Assembly (NCBI RefSeq): GCF_004000785.1
Contig: NZ_BILX01000003.1
Span: 1-64,000, forward strand
Reading direction: 5' to 3'
DNA: 64,000 nt
DNA from: Paenibacillus ehimensis NBRC 15659
Lineage (GTDB): Bacteria; Bacillota; Bacilli; Paenibacillales; NBRC-103111
The translations under genes were made by a program, and so were the position numbers. This document shows positions 6,903 to 14,276 of the stretch, one piece after another; positions within the stretch are counted from its first letter, which is position 1, and each line of letters begins with the position of its first letter. The notes under the pieces are model-generated. The model had not been told where the DNA came from. It searched no databases and saw only the letters and a list, made by a program, of their open reading frames with translations.

Positions 6903-8651
6903 TTAGGCGAACCGGGTTCGGGTCAACCTATATTTAAAGCCTGCTGTGGTATTGGCCAGATATTCGCTAACAATCCAATCGTCATGACCTTGCCAGGTCT
7001 GCCCTAACGCCTGACCAAGCTGGAGCTCGTCGGGTGAAAAAAAGTCTATCGATTCCTCAAATTGCGGCAAAAATTGAGGTGTTGCCGGTTCCGTATCGGA
7101 ATCGGAAAAGTCCACTTCCTCGTCGCTTGCAAAAAAATGCTGCTGAGGCAAATCGTCCGGATCGATTTTGTTTTCGTCGGTATATTCACCCCAACCGCCG
7201 GCATCTTCTTTTTCACTGTACACCGGGGCGTATTGATCGAATACGGCGGCCTTTAGAGGCTTGCGGTCCTTGGAAGCGGAGGCATAATATTTTTTGCCCG
7301 GAATGTCCAGCCCGCCTATGGTCGTACCGGAGTCTGAAGTAAGCTCATTGACCTCGAAATATACCCCTTTCTCTTTCCGGGTCGGCGTCTCGAATTGTGT
7401 GCGTCTGCCATGCTGCCCTACATCATACTGCTCCGGACTCATGGCGGATGGAATAGTTCCGCTTGGGAGCGGTTCCTGTTCTTGGTCGGTTGTGCGAATA
7501 TTTTTGCTTTTGCTCGCTTTAAAAACTTGCTTTTGGCCCGACCCCAAGATCAATCTTGTTTTCTCGCTTGGTTTCGTGATGGTATCTTCATAGGCTTGTT
7601 GATGGCCACGGGTCGCTTGAGGCTTTTTCTTGGTTTTCTTTTTCTTGTAGTGACTGCTCCGATCCGTAAGGTTCATACTGGTAGGTCCGACGGAATCTTC
7701 AGCAAAATCTTCCAGTGTTGCTCCTCCATATTCCGATTTACGCTTGCCGGAAGGGCGGCTCTTGATATCGGTATCGGTGAAGCTGGAGACCGGGTTGGAA
7801 CCGACGTGGGCGGTCCAGTGAACTTTACCGCTTTTTTTCTCCTCAATGACGGTTAACGACATTTCGTCCAGTTCCTGTTCCTGGGATGCGGTGAGATCCT
7901 TGCTCCGGAACAGTTCATATTGATCGGTCATCGGGTTCTTGGTCCATTGCACTGATTTTTCATCCAGGCCTTTCTGGGACATGGGATAAAAGACAGGCAG
8001 CATTCCCTTGTTTTCAGGCTTGTTGAAATGGGGATTATTGGTGACGGGGCCGATTTTCTTGTGCTTTCGGTAGAAAGCTGTCCGGTTTTTCCTCCGCTTG
8101 GCTTTTTCCAGATTTTTGGGGTCTATGGCCGTGATTTTCGGCGCTTTGCCAGGATCGGTGTCTCCGCCAACATGCGCATAAAAAGAAGCCTGATCCGGAT
8201 AGTCGTAAGTCTGGGTGCGATCCTGATGCTGGTTCCGGACTTTTGTTTGTTGATCGGGGGGAAGGTTTTTGAAATCATCGTCCTCCTCGTCCAGCTCGGC
8301 AAGCGCTCCTTTATACGTTACGAGTCTTTGAATGGTGTCCGTCCGCGCTGCATTGAGAGGAGATGCACCGGGGTTGTCTGCATGATGGGCGTGCAGGGGC
8401 TGGGAAGCGCCGTTGCGATGCCCTTCTGTCGCAGCCTTCAATAGCTGTGCAGTGTGCCGGTTGCCGAAGGTTCGCTGCAGGTAAGCGACATCCCGCGTCA
8501 AGGAAGAACCGGAGGAAAGCATGACCTTTTGCTGTATGGAGTGAAGGTCGATGGATTGCCCGATGGTTTTGCTCCGATCATTCCCGGCGTTGTTCTTTTG
8601 TTTTGACCTCGGATCGGTATCTGTGGACGGTAGCTTCTTCACGAAAGGCAC
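6903..8651 (-). CDS. Putative secreted/injected toxin-like protein with LQR-xx-GNR N-terminal signature
   Basis: This is a 582-residue, strongly hydrophilic protein with no signal peptide or membrane segment. Residues 57-71 read YLQRTFGNRHTAQLL, followed by IQRL at about 107-110. This resembles the N-terminal signature I associate with DUF4157-type polymorphic toxins and cargo of extracellular contractile injection systems (family knowledge from memory). Residues 120-300 are rich in Asp, Lys and Gln. A dense Lys cluster (KKKKTKKKP, 336-344) resembles a nuclear localisation signal. The C-terminal 150 residues are acidic, then end with IVSEYLANTTAGFKYRLTR, and match no toxin fold I recognise. 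Start GTG 8651 follows AAGGAAGG. No injection-system genes and no obvious immunity gene are adjacent, so function is inferred only from the N-terminal motif. Confidence 0.55.
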   Translation of the reverse strand: MPFVKKLPSTDTDPRSKQKNNAGNDRSKTIGQSIDLHSIQQKVMLSSGSSLTRDVAYLQRTFGNRHTAQLLKAATEGHRNGASQPLHAHHADNPGASPLNAARTDTIQRLVTYKGALAELDEEDDDFKNLPPDQQTKVRNQHQDRTQTYDYPDQASFYAHVGGDTDPGKAPKITAIDPKNLEKAKRRKNRTAFYRKHKKIGPVTNNPHFNKPENKGMLPVFYPMSQKGLDEKSVQWTKNPMTDQYELFRSKDLTASQEQELDEMSLTVIEEKKSGKVHWTAHVGSNPVSSFTDTDIKSRPSGKRKSEYGGATLEDFAEDSVGPTSMNLTDRSSHYKKKKTKKKPQATRGHQQAYEDTITKPSEKTRLILGSGQKQVFKASKSKNIRTTDQEQEPLPSGTIPSAMSPEQYDVGQHGRRTQFETPTRKEKGVYFEVNELTSDSGTTIGGLDIPGKKYYASASKDRKPLKAAVFDQYAPVYSEKEDAGGWGEYTDENKIDPDDLPQQHFFASDEEVDFSDSDTEPATPQFLPQFEESIDFFSPDELQLGQALGQTWQGHDDWIVSEYLANTTAGFKYRLTRTRFA

Positions 8652-8784
8652 GCCCTTCCTTAATAGTGGACTTCATGTTATTCCCATTTTATCAAAAAAC
8701 AAAGAGGAGTCCAGCACTAAAGAGATGCGCGAACGGTCACCGGAGGGGCGTGAAAAACAAATAAGGCCAGGAAACATCTCCTGA
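8652..8784. other. Upstream region of the toxin-like gene
   Basis: No gene is seen. A weak 5-bp hairpin (CAGGA...TCCTG, about 8768-8783) without a T-run is present. The promoter of the minus-strand gene should lie here, but no convincing -35/-10 pair was picked out. Confidence 0.3.
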
Positions 8785-9030
8785 CCAGGGACGAGCCCCG
8801 GATCCGGACAAACTTCGTATCTCGAGCGGCGCGCAGCTGCACGGGTTTATTTTAAAGCAAGTGCATATTCAGATTATCTTGGGAATAAAATCGTATCGGT
8901 TCGAACAATCGAAAAAGTGCAATTATGGATAGATACGGAGAAGTGCGGAAGGGGTGCCTATGGGGTGCGGTCTTTTGCCCATGCAGGCCAGGGTAAGGTT
9001 AGAGTTTGGGAGGGATATTGCCTTCGCTAG
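8785..9030 (+). other. Open frame without a start codon, possible gene relic
   Basis: An 81-codon stretch is open from just after TGA 8782-8784 to TAG 9028-9030. It reads like protein (VYFKASAYSDYLGNKIVSV, then EKVQLWIDTEKCGRG), but has no ATG; the only internal GTG lacks a ribosome site. It could be the eroded end of a gene. I do not recognise it. Confidence 0.2.
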
Positions 9031-9056
9031 TTAAAAACTTGAAAGGAGATGTAAAA

Positions 9057-9464
9057 ATGGCGGTGATGCTTGAAGTAACACTCATCGGAATTTCTTATGG
9101 CCACAACTTGGATGGAGGACCATTAGAAATCTCTGGTCATCTTTATGCAAAAACATTGTATCAAAACCAGATGGAAAAAGAATCTTTTAATATGTTTTCG
9201 ACAGATACACCTGTCACAATAGGCGTTGGAGAGATGCATAGAATAGGGTCAACGGCGAGAGTTGCTATTTCACGTGATCAACCTACAATATTTGCCAGGT
9301 ATATAAGACTTGGAGGTTACTTAAGCATCGGAAGCCCCAGACATATAGATATAGACTATGTTTATTATGGAGATCTTCAACATTTTAGAGTTATTTTTCC
9401 GAATCAAGACGTTAGTAAATCTGTTGTAGCTCAATATTCGATTAGATGGTTACATCCGATTTGA
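9057..9464 (+). CDS. Hypothetical protein, probably beta-rich, family not recognised
   Basis: This is a 135-residue protein starting MAVMLEVTLIG. ATG 9057 is preceded by GAAAGGAGAT at ideal spacing, which decides this start over an in-frame start at 9006. The sequence alternates hydrophobic and polar residues (LEVTLIGISYGH, ISGHLYAKT, RVAISRD, IDIDYVYYGD), suggesting a small beta-sandwich. There is no signal peptide, Cys or membrane segment. It is a single gene with its own terminator (9526-9558), opposite in direction to both neighbours. No function can be assigned. Confidence 0.75.
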   Translation: MAVMLEVTLIGISYGHNLDGGPLEISGHLYAKTLYQNQMEKESFNMFSTDTPVTIGVGEMHRIGSTARVAISRDQPTIFARYIRLGGYLSIGSPRHIDIDYVYYGDLQHFRVIFPNQDVSKSVVAQYSIRWLHPI

Positions 9465-9525
9465 CAGATAAGAATATCCCGCGCGCGCACGACGACGATT
9501 ATATGTTTGTTACATTTGATATGAT

Positions 9526-9558
9526 AAAAAAACCACCTTATACATGGTGGATTTTTTT
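9526..9558 (+). terminator. Bidirectional rho-independent terminator
   Basis: The stem CCACC (9533-9537)/GGTGG (9546-9550) is extended by A7/T7 tracts on either side. It lies between two convergent genes, ending at 9464 (+) and 9584 (-), and would serve both. Confidence 0.75.
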
Positions 9559-9583
9559 ATGTTTGTTCCAATTTTGTTTACTT

Positions 9584-9877
9584 CTACCATCCGCAAGACC
9601 ATAGACAGTCTTCATGTGTCGCTCCCGATCTTATGCATGCTTGATAACAAGGATCATTTTCCCAAGCCAGTGGTGCTGTCGCTGCTGCTTGACTTAGACC
9701 ATAAGATGCAGGTGTGTATGCTGTTGGCACTAAGTACGGATTGTACCCGTAGTCAGGTCTTGGCGGGAAATTTAATCTGCATGCATCATGACATTCCTGA
9801 TAAGTGCCTGGATTAGGCGGACTTTGGCAGAACGTCATACATTCATAATATTCAGGTGGATATTGACGATCATACAA
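9584..9877 (-). CDS. Small Cys-rich protein with two paired Cys motifs
   Basis: This 97-residue protein has no recognised family. It has two similar Cys units: CMTFCQSPPNPGTYQECHDAC (C-x3-C-x10-C-x3-C, about residues 13-33) and CYQACIRSGATHEDCLWSC (C-x3-C-x9-C-x3-C, near the C-terminus). The linker between them is rich in Pro, Tyr and Ala. Twin C-x3-C pairs suggest two disulphide-clamped helical hairpins or metal sites (inference). No signal peptide is visible. TTG 9877 is chosen because AAGGAG lies nine bases upstream; TTG 9883 would be too close to it. Spore-coat or surface roles are possible, but nothing here shows it. Confidence 0.55.
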   Translation of the reverse strand: MYDRQYPPEYYECMTFCQSPPNPGTYQECHDACRLNFPPRPDYGYNPYLVPTAYTPASYGLSQAAATAPLAWENDPCYQACIRSGATHEDCLWSCGW

Positions 9878-9989
9878 ACACAATCACTCCTTATCTTACT
9901 CTTAGTTTTAAGGTATTATATTGGGCTGCATACCTTTTGGGTAATTGTCCATGCATAATTGGGTAGTTGCCTAACCGACAAGAGTAAGC

Positions 9990-10017
9990 AAAAAAGTCTA
10001 CCCTCATGTTAAAGGGT
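9990..10017 (-). terminator. Weak terminator at the end of the LysR gene
   Basis: Minus strand: ACCCT...AGGGT hairpin (10017-10000) followed by AGACTTTTTT. It overlaps the last codons of the LysR gene. The stem is short, hence moderate confidence. Confidence 0.4.
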
Positions 10018-10896
10018 CTGTTTGGATATCGCCGCGAAATATTCTACAACGACCTCGCGGAATTCCAGAGCAGCCCGCGAAATGTACCGACTCTTGTGCC
10101 GTAATAAAGCAATCTCCCGTACCAATTCGTGTTCCTCTACTTGAAGATAATGGATATGTTCCCGTGAATTCATTGCCGTGCTTGGTATGAAGCCAATACC
10201 AATGCCGGCTTCCACAAAAGCGCTTAGCCTGGCAGGTTCATTTCCCTCATACACATAGTTAGGCGCAAATCCAACCGACTTGCATACGGAGTCTACTAAA
10301 TCACGAGTGCGGTAGCCTTTCTTTACGCCGACAAACCATTCATCCTTAAGTTCTGTCAAAGATACGCTGCTGCGGCCGGCCAGCCGATGCCCCTTTGGAA
10401 CAGCGACAAGGATCGGGTCGATGAACACGATTTGACATTCAATGTCATCCCCTTGTATTGGAGGTGAGGACAAGCAGAAATCTACCTCTCCACGGTGAAG
10501 AAGCGCAACCATTTCCTGCGTGGTCAGCATTTGCACATGAAATTGGATATGGGGATGCTTTTTGCGAAACTCTCGAAGGATATTGGGCAGCGTGCTTGCG
10601 TTGGTCACCGCCAATTCGATTATGCCATGCTCCGGGCTGGACAAATCGCTAAGCTCCTGCTTCCCCTGTTCCAATTCAAACAAAGCCCTTTCCGCACGGC
10701 GAAGGAATCGGCTTCCGAACTCATTCAATCGCAGATTCCTCCCTGTTCGATCGAATAAAGGAACCCCCAGATCCTCCTCCAGGCGTTGAATCGTTTTGCT
10801 CAGCGACGATTGCGTAACGTGCAGGCTTCGTGCAGCTTCGGTCACATGTTCCAATCGAGCTACCGCGATAAAATATTGCAATTGAAGAAGTTCCAT
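10009..10896 (-). CDS. LysR-family transcriptional regulator
   Basis: This 295-residue DNA-binding protein has an N-terminal winged helix-turn-helix (residues 1-60: MELLQLQYFIAVAR, then HVTQSSLSKTIQRLEEDLG and LFDRTGRNLRLNEFG). A periplasmic-binding-like effector domain follows (about 90-290; GIGIGFIPSTAM is the usual second-lobe motif). ATG 10896 with GGAGAGG five bases upstream is preferred to ATG 10914, whose GGAGG is only one base away. It is divergent from the MFS exporter with a 114-base gap, the classic arrangement of a LysR protein controlling the neighbouring gene and itself. It may be the local regulator of export for the adjacent PKS product (inference). Confidence 0.9.
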   Translation of the reverse strand: MELLQLQYFIAVARLEHVTEAARSLHVTQSSLSKTIQRLEEDLGVPLFDRTGRNLRLNEFGSRFLRRAERALFELEQGKQELSDLSSPEHGIIELAVTNASTLPNILREFRKKHPHIQFHVQMLTTQEMVALLHRGEVDFCLSSPPIQGDDIECQIVFIDPILVAVPKGHRLAGRSSVSLTELKDEWFVGVKKGYRTRDLVDSVCKSVGFAPNYVYEGNEPARLSAFVEAGIGIGFIPSTAMNSREHIHYLQVEEHELVREIALLRHKSRYISRAALEFREVVVEYFAAISKQTL

Positions 10897-10940
10897 TCCA
10901 TCCTCTCCATTCATTCCTCCGAGTCAATAAAATCATAACA

Positions 10941-10984
10941 TGAAATGCGTTGGAGTAAATAGCTTATTTCAAGTACGATATCAT
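10941..10984 (+). promoter_or_regulatory. Candidate LysR operator and MFS promoter in the divergent gap
   Basis: Two nested inverted repeats lie in the LysR/MFS gap: TGAAAT (10941-10946)...ATTTCA (10966-10971), and AAATA-GCT-TATTT (10957-10969). A possible plus-strand promoter is TTGGAG (10950-10955) and TACGAT (10974-10979), 18 bases apart. The repeats overlap its spacer, as expected for LysR control. Confidence 0.35.
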
Positions 10985-11010
10985 TAAAACGCTCTGGGGG
11001 GAACTCAAAA

Positions 11011-12396
11011 ATGAATGCCCGTAGCTGGTGGTTGATGCTTTCCGTAGGACTGGGGATACTCTTGAACCCATTAAATTCTTCGATGGTTTCTGTTGCTATT
11101 CCAAGGTTGCAAAATGTGTTCCAACTTGACTTTACCGTGGTTTCCTGGATTATTTTTTCTTTCTACATTGCGAGTGCTATCGCTCAACCCGTCATGGGAA
11201 AGGCCAGTGATTTATTCGGTCGCAAGAAGATATTTCTTACCGGGCTTTTGGTAGCCTTCATTGCCTCATTATTGGCTCCACTATCACCAAACTTTGAGTG
11301 GCTCATCGTGTTCCGTATTGTGCAATCCATCGGAACAAGCATGATGGTTGGAGTTGGAATGGCCATTGTGCGCATTCAGATTACGGAGAAGCAAGCGACT
11401 GCGCTGTCTGTCTTGTCCATATTCCTATCCGGAGCGGCAGCCATTGGCCCCTTTATCGGCGGGGTGTTGATTCACTGGCGGGATTGGCATGCTATCTTTT
11501 TCGTCAATATTCCATTTGTGGCAGCGAGCTTTCTATTAGCTTGGAGGACAATTCCTAAGGACGAGCCGCCAACATCCGTTGCAAGCAACATGTCCTTTCG
11601 TAAATGGATGAATAGGATTGATGCGCCAGGTATCCTGCTTTTCACAGTGGGCCTGATTGCCCTGCTCGTTGGATTGCTGTCAGCAAAATCTTCCGGGCAT
11701 ATCTCATTAAGATATGTCATTGTGGGGCTGATAGGCCTCATGCTGCTTTTGGCTTTCGTACGACATGAGTTAAAAACGACGTCACCCTTTATTCCTTTGC
11801 GCACATTCGCCAAATATCCTGCGATGACTTGGGTCAATATCGAATTCATGCTCGTTAACGTTCTTTTTTACTCGCTCTTTTTCGGGCTTCCGTCCTACCT
11901 GCAAACAGTTCGTCATGTCAGCGAATTCCATACAGGGATTCTTATGTTAAGCTTAGGCTTATGCTCGCTCGTTGCTTCTCCATTGGCAGGACGATGGATC
12001 GAGAAATCAGGCCCTCGACCGGCATTGTTATTGTCCGCCATGTTAATGACATTGGGGTCGGTGTGGATCGTGACATTGAATCAAACTTCGCCGGTTATCA
12101 GTGTGTGTTTGACTTTAGCAGCTTTCGGAATTAGCAACGGGTTGAACAGTGTCGGTATGCAAGCGGCCTTGTTCAAAAGTTCGCCAAAAGAAATAATCGG
12201 TGTAGTATCCGGAATATTTAATACATCGAGAAACCTGGGGGCCATTCTCTCTTCATTGTTGATAGGCATCGTCATGGGAGGTAAGTTCAGCTTCGAGGGA
12301 TTTCGATGGCTCGGGATGATCCTCACGGTCTTTGCTTTGTCCTTGCTTTTCATGAGCTGGCGTCGCCGGGAATCGGGGCAAATGGAAGAGTCCTAA
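11011..12396 (+). CDS. MFS drug exporter, DHA2 type
   Basis: This 461-residue membrane transporter has about 14 hydrophobic segments. The DHA2 motif A is GKASDLFGRKK (about residues 63-73). Motif C-like GAAAIGPFIGGVL (about 145-157) is typical of proton-driven drug antiporters. Length fits the QacA/EmrB-like group. ATG 11011 follows GGGGGGAAC. It converges with the P450 gene that ends the PKS operon, so it lies at the cluster border. It could export the polyketide and protect the producer (inference), under control of the divergent LysR protein. Confidence 0.9.
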   Translation: MNARSWWLMLSVGLGILLNPLNSSMVSVAIPRLQNVFQLDFTVVSWIIFSFYIASAIAQPVMGKASDLFGRKKIFLTGLLVAFIASLLAPLSPNFEWLIVFRIVQSIGTSMMVGVGMAIVRIQITEKQATALSVLSIFLSGAAAIGPFIGGVLIHWRDWHAIFFVNIPFVAASFLLAWRTIPKDEPPTSVASNMSFRKWMNRIDAPGILLFTVGLIALLVGLLSAKSSGHISLRYVIVGLIGLMLLLAFVRHELKTTSPFIPLRTFAKYPAMTWVNIEFMLVNVLFYSLFFGLPSYLQTVRHVSEFHTGILMLSLGLCSLVASPLAGRWIEKSGPRPALLLSAMLMTLGSVWIVTLNQTSPVISVCLTLAAFGISNGLNSVGMQAALFKSSPKEIIGVVSGIFNTSRNLGAILSSLLIGIVMGGKFSFEGFRWLGMILTVFALSLLFMSWRRRESGQMEES

Positions 12397-12420
12397 ACAG
12401 GACAACCTTCAACCGGCATA

Positions 12421-12452
12421 GGGAGACGGGGATTTCCCAAGCCCCGCCTCCC
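12421..12452. terminator. Hairpin between convergent MFS and P450 genes
   Basis: GGGAG-A-CGGGG (12421-12431) pairs with CCCCG-C-CTCCC (12442-12452), one mismatch, with a 10-base loop. The T tracts are poor, but the place, between two convergent stop codons, suggests a shared terminator for the MFS gene and the whole PKS operon. Confidence 0.45.
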
Positions 12453-12474
12453 GCCTTTAACTCAATGAAAGAGC

Positions 12475-13698
12475 TCAGTTCGCCTCTTTTAACTCATGGA
12501 GCTGTCCAAGCTGCACCGGCAAGCTTCTCAGGCCGTATACGTTGCTGGACGCCATGTCGATCCGATAAAGCGGATCAACGGCCATATCCGGGTAAGCTTG
12601 AATCAGCGCAGTGAGTGCGGCTTTGGCCTCCAGACGGGAGAGCTGGGAGCCTAAACAAACGTGTATGCCTTTGCCGAAGGCAAGATGCTTATTGTTCCGC
12701 CTGTCAAGGATAAGTTCATCCGCACGTTCAAAATGCTCCTCATCCCGGTTCGCGGAACCGATCCAGTACACGATATAGTCGCCCGGCTTCAATTTTTTGC
12801 CGCCGATCTCCGTTTCCTGAATGACTTTGCGGACGGATCTTTGAAACGGCGAGCGGTAACGCAGCACTTCTTCAATGCCGGAAGGAATGAATTCAGGCTG
12901 CTTGTACAATGTCCCGAACAAACGGTGCTCATGAAAGCTGTAGATGGCGCTCGTTATGAGGCTTGTCGTCGTTTCATTGCCGGCGATCAGGAGAAAGACG
13001 CAGTTGGAAAGCAGTTCTTCGGAGGAGAGCTTATATCCGTCCTCCTCGGCCTGAATCAAGTCGGAAATGATATCGTCAGCAGGCTGGCTTCGTTTCACTT
13101 CAATAATTTCCTGAAAATATGACACGAGCTTTGCGCTGGCCTGCACCTGTTTCTCATATACCCGCATGTACTCTTCAGGCGTATTTTCCTGCGGCGCCAA
13201 CGTCAGCGCACTGCACCATTCTTTGAACTGCGCGCGATCCGAAGAAGGGACGCCCAGCAGTTCCGATATGACAATCATCGGTAGAGGCACGGCAAAATCG
13301 TGCACGATATCGATCCTGCTGCGATCGCGAATAGACGCCATTAACTCCGCTACGATGGAATCGATGCGCGGACTCCAGGATGTCATCGCATTCGGTGTAA
13401 AGGCTCTGCTGATCAAGGAGCGGGTAATCGTATGTTTGGGCTGATCAAGCCCCATCAAGGTTCCCTTCAAAATATCGGGAATGAGCACGGCGTTGGAGAA
13501 GTAATCTTTATCCTCTGCGACTCTTTTCACATCATCATACTTGAATACGCTCCATACATCCTGCCCTTCATCATAATGCACCGGGGAATGTTCCCTCATG
13601 TTTTTGTACCAGCCGAAAGGTTCGAATTTCTCTTCATCGGTAGTAAACCCTGTAACTTGATTCAGATCGGGGAAGCTTTCTCTTGTTTTCATTGTCAT
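12475..13698 (-). CDS. Cytochrome P450, probable polyketide tailoring enzyme
   Basis: This 407-residue soluble bacterial P450 uses O2 and electrons to hydroxylate or epoxidise. The I-helix oxygen-binding motif is AGNETTT (about 239-245). The ExxR motif is EEVLRYRSP. The heme loop is AFGKGIHVCLGSQLSR with the Cys ligand at about residue 348. ATG 13698 (MTMKTRESF) is chosen because GAGAGGA lies six bases upstream; other in-frame starts up to 13731 lack such a site. It is the last gene of the operon, 37 bases after the O-methyltransferase. It looks like the P450s at the ends of Bacillus trans-AT clusters, such as PksS of bacillaene. Redox partners are not encoded in the window. Confidence 0.92.
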   Translation of the reverse strand: MTMKTRESFPDLNQVTGFTTDEEKFEPFGWYKNMREHSPVHYDEGQDVWSVFKYDDVKRVAEDKDYFSNAVLIPDILKGTLMGLDQPKHTITRSLISRAFTPNAMTSWSPRIDSIVAELMASIRDRSRIDIVHDFAVPLPMIVISELLGVPSSDRAQFKEWCSALTLAPQENTPEEYMRVYEKQVQASAKLVSYFQEIIEVKRSQPADDIISDLIQAEEDGYKLSSEELLSNCVFLLIAGNETTTSLITSAIYSFHEHRLFGTLYKQPEFIPSGIEEVLRYRSPFQRSVRKVIQETEIGGKKLKPGDYIVYWIGSANRDEEHFERADELILDRRNNKHLAFGKGIHVCLGSQLSRLEAKAALTALIQAYPDMAVDPLYRIDMASSNVYGLRSLPVQLGQLHELKEAN

Positions 13699-13735
13699 CT
13701 TCATTCCTCTCTTCATGGGGGATTTTGTCACGAAC

Positions 13736-14251
13736 TTAATACTGCCGAAATGTCTCCTTCATCACTTTCTCTTCCAGTGCGATGCGGTTGAACAGCGTGA
13801 GCAGATGCAGCACAAACAATGGCGTAAACACGATCCATGCTTGGGAAATGAGCGCGAATGCGATCAGTTCCGGTATGATGTTCATGTAATAATTCGGATG
13901 GCGGATGTGTTTGAAAAGCGGGCTTTGCACAAGCTGATGATCCTTGGCGATATACAGCTTAAACGTCCAGAACGGGCCAAGTGTGCGAATAACGTAAACC
14001 AAGCTGGCCATGGAGAACGCATACACAATCAGTCCGACGATCGTCAGCACGTTAAATTGAACGTCATTTATAAAAGCAAATACGATGCAGCTCAAATAAA
14101 TGAAGCCTTGCACAATAATTAACAGCTTGCTGTTGGTTGTTCCGTACTCAGTCCCCCCGCTGGCCTTGATCCGCTTCTCGTTGCGGGCGGAAATGAGAGC
14201 TGAGGGAACGCGAAGCAAGCATATGGCAAGCAATATAAAACCGATGATCAT
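13736..14251 (-). CDS. ICMT-like membrane O-methyltransferase (BpsB/YpbQ type)
   Basis: This 171-residue membrane protein has about four to five hydrophobic helices and the ICMT/PEMT signature KHIRHPNYYMNIIPELIAF (about residues 113-131), whose RHPxY motif helps bind SAM. The N-terminus (LLRVPSALISARNEKRIKA, then GGTEYG) resembles BpsB/YpbQ. In Bacillus subtilis, BpsB O-methylates alkylpyrones made by the type III PKS BpsA. ATG 14251 has AAGGAG eight bases upstream, and it follows the last PKS gene by 25 bases, so it is in the operon. Inference: it methylates an acidic enol of the released polyketide, possibly a 4-hydroxy-2-pyrone, at the membrane. A carboxyl methyl ester is the alternative. 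Confidence 0.8.
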   Translation of the reverse strand: MIIGFILLAICLLRVPSALISARNEKRIKASGGTEYGTTNSKLLIIVQGFIYLSCIVFAFINDVQFNVLTIVGLIVYAFSMASLVYVIRTLGPFWTFKLYIAKDHQLVQSPLFKHIRHPNYYMNIIPELIAFALISQAWIVFTPLFVLHLLTLFNRIALEEKVMKETFRQY

Positions 14252-14276
14252 GCAGTCAGCTCCTTTTGGAATGAAA

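Noticed and set aside
8768-8783. Terminator hairpin upstream of the toxin-like gene
   Set aside because: The stem is only five base pairs and no T tract follows on either strand.
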